Assembly (NCBI GenBank): GCA_019414545.1
Contig: DXLV01000003.1
Location: forward strand, 70,409-96,755
Reading direction: 5' to 3'
Length of the DNA: 26,347 nt
Origin: Collinsella sp.
GTDB lineage: Bacteria > Actinomycetota > Coriobacteriia > Coriobacteriales > Coriobacteriaceae
Shown: positions 9,127 to 16,778 of the stretch, in pieces
How the letters are laid out: every line of letters begins with the position of its first letter
How positions within the stretch are numbered: position 1 is the first letter of the stretch
The notes under the pieces: generated by a model
Databases searched by the model: none
Told to the model about the DNA's origin: nothing
The model's input: only the letters and a program-made list of their open reading frames with translations
Position numbers and translations under genes: made by a program

Positions 9127-9265
9127 GCCGGGCACTCATTGGGGGCAGACTTAAATGAGTGCCCGCAGAATGAGAGTGGATAATCTCCCGTTTTTGGCCT
9201 GTTTGCAGGCTCAAAGTGGGAGATTATCCACTCTCGTCATTTCGGCGTCTAAGTCTGCCCCCGGC
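9127..9265. repeat. composite nested palindromic element
   Basis: Three exact inverted pairs are interleaved. Arms A: 9130-9140 with 9154-9164 (11 bp). The 13-base loop of that hairpin, 9141-9153 (GGGGGCAGACTTA), is itself exactly complementary to 9250-9262. Between them, 9172-9189 pairs with 9218-9235 (18 bp) around a 28-base loop that holds a small GCCTG/CAGGC hairpin (9197-9210). The A and loop pairings form a pseudoknot-like topology, or two alternative folds. There is no T run, so a plain terminator is unlikely. It fills most of the gap between hspR and the hydratase gene. Confidence 0.85.
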
Positions 9266-9367
9266 ACCCAACTCGTTCTTTGCTTTACTGAGATAAAGTG
9301 AACGTGCAGATTCGTAACCCACTCGCAACCGTTCTATGGCACGATATTGAACGAATGTATGCTATGC

Positions 9368-9385
9368 GCCCAAATCGTTTTGGGC
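9368..9385. promoter_or_regulatory. small palindrome just upstream of the hydratase gene
   Basis: GCCCAAA (9368-9374) and TTTGGGC (9379-9385) are perfect 7-bp arms with a 4-base centre, ending about 5 bases before the ribosome-binding site of the hydratase. It could be an operator or an mRNA hairpin affecting translation; nothing else identifies it. Confidence 0.4.
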
Positions 9386-9400
9386 AGAGTGGGAGACAGT

Positions 9401-11701
9401 ATGGTCAAGCTGTACGAGGACGGCATCTACCTGCGCGGCGGCAGCGAGGTTGTGCCTGCGGCCGAGGCTGCCGAGCGCGGTATTACGCAGACGCCCGAGG
9501 ATGCCAAGCGCGGCACCATCGCGTATTCGATCCTCCAGGCACACAATACGTCCGGAGATCCCGAGGCACTCAAGATTCGCTTCGACGCCATGGCGAGCCA
9601 CGACATCACCTTTGTCGGCATCATCCAGACGGCGCGCGCCTCGGGCATGGAGCAGTTCCCGCTGCCTTACGTGCTCACCAACTGCCATAATTCGCTGTGC
9701 GCCGTGGGCGGCACCATCAACGAGGACGACCACGTCTTTGGCCTTTCCGCAGCCAAGAAGTACGGCGGCATCTTCGTTCCGCCGCACATCGCCGTCATCC
9801 ACTCCTTTATGCGCGAGAACTTCGCCGGTTGCGGCAAGATGATCCTGGGTTCCGACTCGCACACCCGCTACGGCGCTCTGGGCACTATGGCCGTGGGCGA
9901 GGGCGGCGGCGAGCTGGCAAAGCAACTGCTGCGCGACACCTACGACGTCGCCTATCCCGGCGTCGTCGCCATCTACCTCACGGGTGCCCCGCGCCCCGGC
10001 GTCGGCCCGCACGATGTGGCGCTCGCCATCATCCGCGCTGTCTTTGCCAAGGGCTACGTCAAGAACAAGGTCATGGAGTTTGTGGGCCCCGGCATCGCGA
10101 GCATGACGACCGACTACCGCAACGGCGTCGACGTCATGACCACCGAGACCACCTGCCTGTCGAGCATCTGGGCCACCGACGAGGACACGCACGCGTTTTT
10201 GACCATGCACGGCCGCGGAGACGACTATCGCGAGCTCAAGCCCGCCGATGTCGCCTACTACGACGGTTGCGTCGAGGTCGACCTGTCGAGCATCAAGCCC
10301 ATGATCGCACTGCCGTTCCATCCTTCCAACGGCTTTGAGATCGACGAGCTCAACGAGAACCTCGAGGACATCCTGCACGAGGTGGAGCTCGGGGCCGCCA
10401 AGATCGGCGAGGGCAAGACGCACTTTAGCCTGCTCGACAAGATCGTCGACGGCAAGCTGCACGTGCAGCAGGGCGTTATCGCCGGCTGCTCGGGCGGCAA
10501 CTATGACTCCGTGGTCCAGGCTGCCCGCGTGCTCAAGGGCGCCAATACCGGCTGCGGCGAGTTCTCGCTGTCGGTCTATCCCACGAGCCAGCCCGTGGCG
10601 CTCGAACTTACACGCCGCGGCTACATCTACGACCTCATGGAGGCCGGCGCAATCGTGCGCACGGCATTCTGCGGCCCGTGCTTCGGCGCCGGCGACACGC
10701 CCGCCAACAACGGCCTTTCGATCCGTCACACCACGCGCAACTTCCCCAACCGCGAGGGTTCCAAGCCGGGTAATGGCCAGCTGAGCGCCGTGGCCCTGAT
10801 GGACGCCCGCTCCATTGCGGCAACGGCTGCCAACGGCGGCGTCCTGACGCCGGCGACCGACCTGCCCGAGGACACTTGGGACGAGGCCTGCGAGTACACC
10901 TTTGACGACGCGCCGTACAAGAAGCGCGTGTACTGGGGCTTTGGCAAGGCGGAGCCTGCCGACGAGCTGGTCGAAGGCCCCAACATCAAGCCGTGGCCCG
11001 CGATGGAGCCGCTCGGCGACGACATCCTGCTCAAGGTTTGCTCCAAGATCATGGACCCGGTCACCACGACCGACGAGCTCATTCCCTCGGGCGAGACGAG
11101 CTCCTTCCGCTCCAACCCGCTGGGCCTGGCTGAGTTTACGCTGAGCCGCCGCGACCCGGCCTACGTGGGTCGCTCCAAGGAGGTCGACGCTGTGGAGAAG
11201 CGTCGCGTTGCCGGCGAGTCCGCGGGCGACCTGGCGGCGTTCGATGCCGAGCTTGCCGGTGTGTTTGAGGCGCTGGCCGGCGCGGGTGTCGCGGCCGATG
11301 CCAAGGCGACCGAGTTCGGTTCCATGATTTACGCCAAGAAGCCTGGCGACGGCAGCGCCCGCGAGCAGGCCGCGAGCTGCCAGCGCGTAATTGGCGGCCT
11401 GGCCAACATCGTCCACGAGTACGCCACCAAGCGCTATCGCTCCAACGTGATGAACTGGGGCATGGTGCCCTTCCAGATGGAGGCCGAGCCCAACTTTGAG
11501 GTGGGCGATTACGTCTTTGTGCCGGGTATCCGTGCCGCGCTCGATGGCGACCTGAAGGACATCGCCGCCTACGTGGTGCGCGCCGATGGTGCGGTCGAGC
11601 AGATTGAGCTCTACATTGCCGATATGACGGCAGAGGAGCGTGCCATCGTCAAGGCCGGCTGCCTGATCAACTACAACAAGTTCAAGGCCGCTGCCGAGTA
11701 A
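9401..11701 (+). CDS. aconitase-family hydratase
   Basis: This is a 766-residue cytoplasmic member of the aconitase/homoaconitase superfamily, predicted to catalyse a dehydration-hydration on a hydroxy-acid with a [4Fe-4S] cluster. Visible features are the N-terminal catalytic region with LGSDSHTRYGALGTMAVGEGG (substrate and active-site segment; compare GTDSHT of aconitases), a cluster cysteine in AGCSGGNYD, the pair in FCGPCFGAGDTPANN, and RHTTRNFPNREG. A C-terminal swivel-type domain includes YRSNVMNWGMVPF. The sequence is more like the uncharacterised YbhJ-type hydratases than AcnA or AcnB, so citrate as substrate is not assured. The ATG at 9401 is preferred for GGGAG about 5-10 bases before it; an earlier in-frame ATG at 9347 adds 18 unlikely residues. 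It appears monocistronic. Confidence 0.88.
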   Translation: MVKLYEDGIYLRGGSEVVPAAEAAERGITQTPEDAKRGTIAYSILQAHNTSGDPEALKIRFDAMASHDITFVGIIQTARASGMEQFPLPYVLTNCHNSLCAVGGTINEDDHVFGLSAAKKYGGIFVPPHIAVIHSFMRENFAGCGKMILGSDSHTRYGALGTMAVGEGGGELAKQLLRDTYDVAYPGVVAIYLTGAPRPGVGPHDVALAIIRAVFAKGYVKNKVMEFVGPGIASMTTDYRNGVDVMTTETTCLSSIWATDEDTHAFLTMHGRGDDYRELKPADVAYYDGCVEVDLSSIKPMIALPFHPSNGFEIDELNENLEDILHEVELGAAKIGEGKTHFSLLDKIVDGKLHVQQGVIAGCSGGNYDSVVQAARVLKGANTGCGEFSLSVYPTSQPVALELTRRGYIYDLMEAGAIVRTAFCGPCFGAGDTPANNGLSIRHTTRNFPNREGSKPGNGQLSAVALMDARSIAATAANGGVLTPATDLPEDTWDEACEYTFDDAPYKKRVYWGFGKAEPADELVEGPNIKPWPAMEPLGDDILLKVCSKIMDPVTTTDELIPSGETSSFRSNPLGLAEFTLSRRDPAYVGRSKEVDAVEKRRVAGESAGDLAAFDAELAGVFEALAGAGVAADAKATEFGSMIYAKKPGDGSAREQAASCQRVIGGLANIVHEYATKRYRSNVMNWGMVPFQMEAEPNFEVGDYVFVPGIRAALDGDLKDIAAYVVRADGAVEQIELYIADMTAEERAIVKAGCLINYNKFKAAAE

Positions 11702-11712
11702 CTCTGCTGTAC

Positions 11713-11784
11713 GCCCCTGCCACACCTTTCCCTCGTGCTCACGCGCTTCGCGAGGGTCGCCCGAGGGAAAGGTGTGGCCGGGGC
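11713..11784. repeat. long inverted repeat downstream of the hydratase
   Basis: Exact 16-bp arms lie at 11720-11735 and 11762-11777. An outer extension, GCCCC (11713-11717) with GGGGC (11780-11784), follows one 2-base mismatch. The 26-base centre contains further GCG-rich self-complementarity. No T run follows, so it is not a normal terminator, although an mRNA stabiliser is possible. Confidence 0.75.
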
Positions 11785-11838
11785 TACCGCGATGTTCTCG
11801 TTGGGTCTTGAGGGACGCCAAAAATAGACTTGCTTGAT

Positions 11839-11869
11839 GCCGCCTCTGCTATCGGGGCGGCTTCTTTTT
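11839..11869 (+). terminator. intrinsic terminator of the hydratase transcript
   Basis: GCCGCC (11839-11844) pairs with GGCGGC (11856-11861) and is followed by TTCTTTTT (11862-11869). It is about 140 bases after the hydratase stop codon. Confidence 0.75.
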
Positions 11870-11876
11870 GTCGAAA

Positions 11877-11911
11877 ACCACCACAAAGGGGACAGGCACC
11901 TTTGTGGTGGT
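11877..11911. repeat. hairpin element, copy 1 (13-nt GGGG loop)
   Basis: 11-bp arms ACCACCACAAA (11877-11887) and TTTGTGGTGGT (11901-11911) flank the 13-base loop GGGGACAGGCACC (11888-11900). The outer bases of the loop can also pair (GG with CC). The left flank GTCGAAA is shared with copy 2. It lies at the 3' side of the minus-strand gene 11965-12633. Confidence 0.85.
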
Positions 11912-11964
11912 GGGGACTAGCTCGATGTTGTTGTGATCGTTGAGCGGCATGTTAATGGGCGTCC

Positions 11965-12633
11965 CTACAGGATTTCATCCAAGCCGGGAGTCTTGGTTGT
12001 TTTGGGGATGCCGAGTTTGGATGACGCGAAATCGTCAACATTGTCCTTAATTCCGTCTTTGGTGTAGACAGTGACTATATAGGTGCTGTGCCCAAATTCG
12101 CTCTTGTCGCGTATCGCCCAGGCCTGCCAGTAGGCAGCTCCGCCTCGCTCTCTGATTTTTCCAATGCGGCGGAGTTCTGTTCGCTTTAATTTCTGGTCGC
12201 TGTCGACGGTTCGGCCGACCTCATCGGTGAGCCCGCACTGTTCAAGCAGTTTGTCGAGGACTTGGTTCATGTGACGCTCATCGGTGTTTGGAGCATAGTC
12301 GTAAGTGAGGGTGATGGAGGCAAGGGGTCGGTCATCGATCAGATAGTTCATCGCTTGAGGTTCAAGGTTGAAGTAGGGAGAACGTCCATCGACCTGACCG
12401 AGCAGCGGCAGCTTTGACCGCCAAAGCCCGGTGGGAATTGCGTCTTCGTAGAACACACCACGGCAGATAAAAGAGAGCGAGGTGGCACGCGAGCTGGCGT
12501 CGACCATTCCGCATAAATCGAAGGGCGAGGTGATACCAAGGGAAAAGGGCGTGATGACGATAAGGAAGAGCATCACGATGGGTATGGCGAGAATGGCGAT
12601 GACGTTGCGACCGGTGGAATGAGGCGGCTTCAT
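11965..12633 (-). CDS. hypothetical membrane-anchored/exported protein
   Basis: I do not recognise this 222-residue protein. Residues about 10-32 are a hydrophobic segment (VIAILAIPIVMLFLIVITPF) after a short basic N-terminus, which suggests a signal anchor or uncleaved signal peptide with the rest outside the membrane. The remainder is soluble-looking with mixed alpha/beta character and two spaced cysteines early on. No lipobox, sortase motif or catalytic motif is visible. The ATG at 12633 is chosen because GAGGAG lies 7 bases upstream on the minus strand; an earlier in-frame start would add six residues. Base composition is clearly lower in G+C and codon use less biased than in neighbouring housekeeping genes, suggesting recent acquisition. 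It is divergent from another exported protein gene, and both are bracketed by hairpin elements. Confidence 0.75.
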   Translation of the reverse strand: MKPPHSTGRNVIAILAIPIVMLFLIVITPFSLGITSPFDLCGMVDASSRATSLSFICRGVFYEDAIPTGLWRSKLPLLGQVDGRSPYFNLEPQAMNYLIDDRPLASITLTYDYAPNTDERHMNQVLDKLLEQCGLTDEVGRTVDSDQKLKRTELRRIGKIRERGGAAYWQAWAIRDKSEFGHSTYIVTVYTKDGIKDNVDDFASSKLGIPKTTKTPGLDEIL

Positions 12634-12743
12634 ATGCGCTCCTCGAGACAAAGATCTGTTGAGGATAGGCAGAAATGGATATGTTCAGAGAGCAATTCAA
12701 GTTTAATCTCATTGCGCGAGATGGTCGACCGTTAGCGTCGAAA

Positions 12744-12779
12744 ACCACCACAAAAGGTGCCTGTCCCCTTTGTGGTGGT
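12744..12779. repeat. hairpin element, copy 2 (inverted loop)
   Basis: The arms are the same ACCACCACAAA (12744-12754) and TTTGTGGTGGT (12769-12779) as in copy 1. The loop 12756-12768, GGTGCCTGTCCCC, is the exact reverse complement of the copy 1 loop, with one extra A at 12755. The left flank GTCGAAA is as in copy 1, so the loop is flipped relative to its surroundings. It lies between the two divergent exported-protein genes. Confidence 0.85.
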
Positions 12780-12868
12780 GAGGAGCGCGCGGCTTCTTTT
12801 GGTAATAGTGTTAGCTGGCGGTATCATTAGTGCAGGTGGCGAAGGTTTGCATTGTGGGGTGTTTTGCC

Positions 12869-13540
12869 GTGAGCCGTTCTGCCCGTATTGGATTGATTGT
12901 CTTGGCGCTTGCGATCGCTGTGGTTGGCGCGGGCGCTGTCGGTATGGCATTTCTACCTGCTGCGGTGACGGAGCCGGTGGTCAAGCCTGTGACTCAATCT
13001 GTCGAACTTCTGACCGGCGACGACAAGCCCGAGACCATTACCGTTGATTTTGATGAGCAGCCGGCTGTGCTGGGTATTAGCAATTATCCGCGTATTCAGC
13101 TTGGGGCCATGCGCTATACCACGGATACAAGCCTGATCGATAGGGCGTCCGAGCTACTCAAGGGCAAAACATTTAAGCGTTGGTACGGATATGCGTCCTA
13201 TCGGGCAAAAGCGAACGACATGGTTGGCGGATGCCACTCGTCCATCGAGCTGGACACTGCAAACGGCGCAAAGTTATGTGATGTCTCGTACGATCCGGGC
13301 TACGAGGGCAATGAGGGTCCGGGCATCTACATCATGGACGGCGATGTCGCCTATGTCATGGAGGGCGACCAGACCGAGCTCAACGATTTTATGGGTCAGT
13401 GTATCCAAGATGCCTATAAACAGACCTGCTTGCCTGACCCGCAGACTGCACGCGATAGTGGGTCTGCCCGTACATGGCTGTTCGAGGATGAGATGCCCTG
13501 GACCGTCGAATCGGGAAGTACGGGTTCGGCGAAGGAGTAG
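12869..13540 (+). CDS. hypothetical exported/membrane-anchored protein
   Basis: I do not recognise this protein of about 223 residues. The GTG at 12869 gives MSRSARIG followed by a strong hydrophobic stretch (LIVLALAIAVVGAGAVGMAFL), a typical signal anchor. In-frame GTG codons at 12854 and 12830 are alternatives, and none has a strong ribosome-binding site. The extracytoplasmic part (about residues 35-223) is acidic and holds three or four cysteines (GGCHSS, LCDVSY, QCIQDA, TCLPDP), which could form disulfides. No enzyme motif is visible. It shares no obvious similarity with the divergent exported protein, though both have the same plan of a short basic N-terminus, one membrane segment and a soluble domain of about 190 residues. 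Codon use is less biased than in clpB next door. Confidence 0.7.
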   Translation: MSRSARIGLIVLALAIAVVGAGAVGMAFLPAAVTEPVVKPVTQSVELLTGDDKPETITVDFDEQPAVLGISNYPRIQLGAMRYTTDTSLIDRASELLKGKTFKRWYGYASYRAKANDMVGGCHSSIELDTANGAKLCDVSYDPGYEGNEGPGIYIMDGDVAYVMEGDQTELNDFMGQCIQDAYKQTCLPDPQTARDSGSARTWLFEDEMPWTVESGSTGSAKE

Positions 13541-13548
13541 AGACCGCG

Positions 13549-13583
13549 ACCACCACAAAGGTGCCTGTCCTCTTTGTGGTGGT
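13549..13583. repeat. hairpin element, copy 3
   Basis: ACCACCACAAA (13549-13559) and TTTGTGGTGGT (13573-13583) flank the 13-base loop GGTGCCTGTCCTC, one base different from the copy 2 loop. The conserved flank (TTTTCG) is here on the right side, so the whole element is inverted relative to copy 1, with its loop in the copy 1 relation to that flank. It starts 8 bases after the stop of the 12869 gene. Confidence 0.85.
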
Positions 13584-13592
13584 TTTCGGTCT

Positions 13593-13649
13593 GTCTCGAT
13601 CTGTAACATCTAGGATCAAAAATGGCTGCTAGATGTTACAGATCGAGAC
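13593..13649. repeat. 21-bp-arm palindrome
   Basis: Positions 13593-13613 and 13629-13649 are exact 21-bp inverted arms (starting GTCTCGATCTGTAACATC) around a 15-base loop containing AAAAATGGC. It follows hairpin copy 3 by 9 bases. The same order, a short GGGG-loop hairpin then a long perfect palindrome, is seen at 9130-9235. Confidence 0.85.
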
Positions 13650-13714
13650 GGTAGCGCGCCTGGGCAGCGGCGGGCTGACATCTCAGTACCCTATCCGTAA
13701 TTCACTCAGAAAAT

Positions 13715-13746
13715 CTTATATATAGAGACTTAGATTTGTGTATAAG
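13715..13746 (+). promoter_or_regulatory. clpB promoter with HspR-type operator
   Basis: CTTATAT (13715-13721), 6 bases, ACTTAGATTT (13728-13737), then -10 TATAAG (13741-13746), preceded by TG two bases upstream. This is the same composite found at the dnaK promoter (4681-4711). An ACTCAGA just upstream (13704-13710) also has a counterpart near dnaK. Joint control of clpB and dnaK by HspR is the simplest reading. Confidence 0.65.
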
Positions 13747-13826
13747 ATCGCGTAAAGCTGGCAACAATACTTCTCGAACAACGTGAAGCCGCCCCGTAGG
13801 GCGGCCGCCCCAAGAGAGGTGATTCC

Positions 13827-16454
13827 ATGAGAATCGATAAGCTAGCAATGACGTCGCGCGAGGCGCTGCAGACCGCCATGAGCACGGCTGCCGATGCACA
13901 GGCCGGCGCGGTGGAGCCGATCCACCTGCTGTCTGCCCTGCTCGGTGCCGGCGAGCGCAATATCTCCGTGATCATCGAGCGCATCGGTGCCGACCCGGCT
14001 CAGCTCGCACGCTCCACACAAGATGCCATCGACCATGCGCCCAAGGTGTCGGGCGAGGGTCAGCAGATGGGCCTGTCCAACGAGCTCGTTCGCGTGATCG
14101 AGAAGGCCGAGAAAAAGGCCACCAAGATGGGCGACAGCTTTGTGGTGACCGAGCATCTGCTGATGGCACTTGCCGAGGACAAGGGTGAGGCGGGTCGCGT
14201 GCTGCGTGACGCCGGCGTGACCAAGGAGCGCATCGAGCAAGTCTACGAGGAACTGCGCGGCGATGACCGCGTGACGTCTGCCGAGGACAAGACGCAGTTT
14301 GAGGCGTTGGAGCAGTACGGTCGCAACATCTGCGATCTGGCTCGCGCCGGCAAGCTCGACCCGGTCATCGGCCGTACCGACGAGATCCGTCGTACTATTC
14401 AGGTTCTGTCCCGCCGCACCAAGAACAACCCCGTGCTTATCGGCGAGCCGGGCGTCGGCAAGACGGCCATCGTCGAGGGCATTGCTCAGCGAATCGTGGC
14501 CGGCGACGTACCGAGCACCCTGCGCGACCGCGACCTCATCGAGCTCGACATGAGCGCGCTGGTCGCCGGCGCCAAGTATCGTGGCGAGTTCGAGGACCGT
14601 TTAAAGGCCGTGCTCAAGGAGGTACAGAAGTCAGAGGGCAAGGTCATCCTGTTCATCGATGAGCTCCACACCATCGTGGGCGCGGGTGCCACCGAGGGCT
14701 CTATGGACGCCGGCAACATCCTCAAGCCGGCGCTTGCCCGTGGCGACTTACACGCAATCGGCGCGACTACGCTTGACGAATACCGCAAGTACATCGAGAA
14801 GGATGCGGCGCTCGCCCGTCGTTTCCAGACCGTTATGGTGAGCGAGCCTACCGTCGAGGACACCATCTCGATCCTGCGTGGCCTCAAGGAGAAGTACGAG
14901 ATCTTCCACGGCGTGCATATCACCGATAGCGCGCTCGTGGCCGCCGCCGACCTCTCCGATCGCTACATCGCCGACCGCTTCCTGCCCGACAAGGCCATCG
15001 ACCTGGTCGATGAGGCCGCAAGCCGCCTGCGCATGGAGCTCGACAGCATGCCGGTCGAGATCGACGCCACCACGCGTCAGCTCACCCAGCTGCAGATCGA
15101 GGAGCAGGCGCTCATGAAGGAGACCGATGACGCCTCCAAGGAGCGTCTGGAAGCCCTGCGCCAGGAGATTGCCGAGGTCCAGGAAAAGCTCAACGTGCAA
15201 AAGGCCGGCTGGCTCAACCAAAAGAACGCCATCGACCACGTGCAGGAGCTCAAGGGCCAGCTTGACGAGGCCAAGAGCGAAGAGGAGCGCGCGACGCGCA
15301 ACGGCGACCTGGGCCGTGCGTCCGAGCTGCGCTACTCTGTGATTCCGGGTCTGCAGCAGCAGATTCAGGATGCCGAGGCCGCGCTCGAGGCGCAAAAGCG
15401 GCAGGACGGCGAGGGTCTCAACGAGCAGGTGACCTCCGATGAGATCGCCGAGGTCGTGAGTGCCTGGACCGGCGTGCCCGTGTCCAAGATGATGCAGGGC
15501 GAGCTCGACAAGTTGAAGGGCCTGGAGGGCGAGCTGCATAAGCGCGTCATTGGCCAGGACGAGGCCGTGTCCGCCGTGGCCGCGGCCGTGCGCCGCAGCC
15601 GTGCGGGTCTCTCCGATCCGGACAAGCCCATCGGCAGCTTCTTCTTCCTGGGCCCCACCGGCGTAGGCAAGACCGAGCTCGCCAAGGCGCTGGCCGAGTG
15701 CCTGTTCGATGACGAGCGCGCGCTCGTGCGTATCGACATGTCCGAGTATATGGAGAAGTTCAGCGTCCAGCGTCTGATCGGTGCGCCTCCGGGATACGTG
15801 GGCTACGACGAGGGCGGCCAGCTCACCGAGGCCGTGCGCCGTCGTCCGTACTCCGTGATCTTGCTCGACGAGATGGAGAAGGCTCATCCGGATGTCTTTA
15901 ACGTGCTATTGCAGGTGCTTGACGACGGCCGTCTGACCGATGGCCAGGGTCGCCAGGTGTCCTTCAAGAACACGATTATCATCATGACGTCCAACGTGGG
16001 TTCCAAGGCTATCGCCGATCTGTCCGGCAAGGACGAGGAGGAGATGCGCCATCAGGTCGACGCGGCCATGGCTCAAACCTTCCGCCCCGAGTTCCTCAAC
16101 CGTATCGACGATATCGTGGTGTTCCATCCGCTCGGCATGGCGCAGATCGAAAAGATCGTCGATATTCAGCTCGCCGACGTCCGCGCACGTCTGGCCAAGG
16201 AGCGCATGACGCTTGCCATCACCCCGGCGGCCAAGCAGATGCTCGCCGTGGGCGGCCTGGACCCGGTCTTTGGCGCCCGTCCGCTCAAGCGCCTGGTCCA
16301 GCGCGAGGTCGTGGACGCCATCGCCGCCGCCATCATCGACGGTACGGTGCGCGAGGGCGATCAGGTGACGGTCGATGCCGACAAGGACGGCGGCTTTACC
16401 GTCGTGTGCGATAACACGCCGACGGCCACCTACGAGGTCCCAGACGCCGAGTAG
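13827..16454 (+). CDS. clpB: ATP-dependent disaggregase ClpB
   Basis: A hexameric AAA+ chaperone that extracts polypeptides from aggregates together with DnaK. The 875-residue product shows an N domain (about 1-150, with two Clp_N repeats) and NBD1 with Walker A GEPGVGKT (about 206-213) and Walker B VILFIDELH (about 273-281). A coiled-coil middle domain (about 400-530, rich in charged residues) is followed by NBD2 with Walker A GPTGVGKTE (about 609-617) and Walker B VILLDEMEKAHPDV. The C-terminal domain has DPVFGARPLKR. The middle domain separates it from ClpA and ClpC, and no ClpP-binding loop was recognised. AGAGAGGTG before the ATG supports the start. It is a single gene with its own promoter and a strong terminator. 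Confidence 0.98.
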   Translation: MRIDKLAMTSREALQTAMSTAADAQAGAVEPIHLLSALLGAGERNISVIIERIGADPAQLARSTQDAIDHAPKVSGEGQQMGLSNELVRVIEKAEKKATKMGDSFVVTEHLLMALAEDKGEAGRVLRDAGVTKERIEQVYEELRGDDRVTSAEDKTQFEALEQYGRNICDLARAGKLDPVIGRTDEIRRTIQVLSRRTKNNPVLIGEPGVGKTAIVEGIAQRIVAGDVPSTLRDRDLIELDMSALVAGAKYRGEFEDRLKAVLKEVQKSEGKVILFIDELHTIVGAGATEGSMDAGNILKPALARGDLHAIGATTLDEYRKYIEKDAALARRFQTVMVSEPTVEDTISILRGLKEKYEIFHGVHITDSALVAAADLSDRYIADRFLPDKAIDLVDEAASRLRMELDSMPVEIDATTRQLTQLQIEEQALMKETDDASKERLEALRQEIAEVQEKLNVQKAGWLNQKNAIDHVQELKGQLDEAKSEEERATRNGDLGRASELRYSVIPGLQQQIQDAEAALEAQKRQDGEGLNEQVTSDEIAEVVSAWTGVPVSKMMQGELDKLKGLEGELHKRVIGQDEAVSAVAAAVRRSRAGLSDPDKPIGSFFFLGPTGVGKTELAKALAECLFDDERALVRIDMSEYMEKFSVQRLIGAPPGYVGYDEGGQLTEAVRRRPYSVILLDEMEKAHPDVFNVLLQVLDDGRLTDGQGRQVSFKNTIIIMTSNVGSKAIADLSGKDEEEMRHQVDAAMAQTFRPEFLNRIDDIVVFHPLGMAQIEKIVDIQLADVRARLAKERMTLAITPAAKQMLAVGGLDPVFGARPLKRLVQREVVDAIAAAIIDGTVREGDQVTVDADKDGGFTVVCDNTPTATYEVPDAE

Positions 16455-16496
16455 ATTTTGGGACCGGCTTAAAACCGCCCCTCATCGCAAAACGCC

Positions 16497-16533
16497 AAGG
16501 GCGGCGGATCCAATTGGATCCGCCGCCCTTTTT
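16497..16533 (+). terminator. clpB intrinsic terminator
   Basis: A perfect 15-bp GC-rich stem (16497-16511 with 16516-16530) with a 4-base AATT loop leads into a T run (16529-16533). Confidence 0.95.
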
Positions 16534-16583
16534 CGTGCGACAATCGATGATGTTGAACGGATGCGATGCAAGGAGATGCGCAG

Positions 16584-16778
16584 ATGACAGACAAGAACAA
16601 GACGAACACGCCGGCGACCGATGCCGCACCCGCCGCACCCAAGCCTGCGCCTAAGCCGGCACCCAAGCCGCGCGACCCCTATATCCGCGCCGAGAATGAG
16701 GATGACGACGGCTACGATCCCTACAGCGATCGCCGCCCCGAGCGCGAGCCCCTCTTCGAAGCCGACCCCTGGCGCTAA
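16584..16778 (+). CDS. small hypothetical protein, Ala/Pro/Lys-rich and acidic
   Basis: A 64-residue protein of unknown function. The N-terminal half is low complexity, with Ala-Pro and KPAPKP repeats (about residues 15-34). The C-terminal half is acidic with a distinct motif-like end, RDPYIRAENEDDDGYDPYSDRR followed by PLFEADPWR. There is no membrane segment and no cysteine, so it is probably a disordered cytoplasmic protein. The ATG at 16584 is supported by AAGGAGA (16570-16576) at good spacing; an earlier ATG at 16566 overlaps that site. The ribosome-binding site, high third-position GC and non-random C-terminus argue that it is real. It lies alone between the clpB terminator and a convergent membrane-protein gene. 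A GGGACGGGGC-TTTTTT stretch at about 16790-16806 may help end the transcript. Confidence 0.65.
   Translation: MTDKNKTNTPATDAAPAAPKPAPKPAPKPRDPYIRAENEDDDGYDPYSDRRPEREPLFEADPWR

Noticed and set aside
9362..11821. Very long open frame on the minus strand opposite the hydratase gene
   Set aside because: It mirrors a high-GC coding gene whose codon bias removes antisense stops. The translation is low complexity (His/Leu/Asp/Val-rich) with no domain, and no ribosome-binding site was seen. The same holds for long antisense frames at 4810-6360, 6675-8156, 14748-15887 and 21917-23389.
12744..12779. Ordinary bidirectional terminator
   Set aside because: It lies between divergent genes, not convergent ones, has no T run after the stem, and its loop is more constrained than a terminator loop would be.
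11877..13583. CRISPR array
   Set aside because: The three similar repeats are about 800 bases apart, are inverted relative to each other and have genes, not spacers, between them; no cas gene is present.
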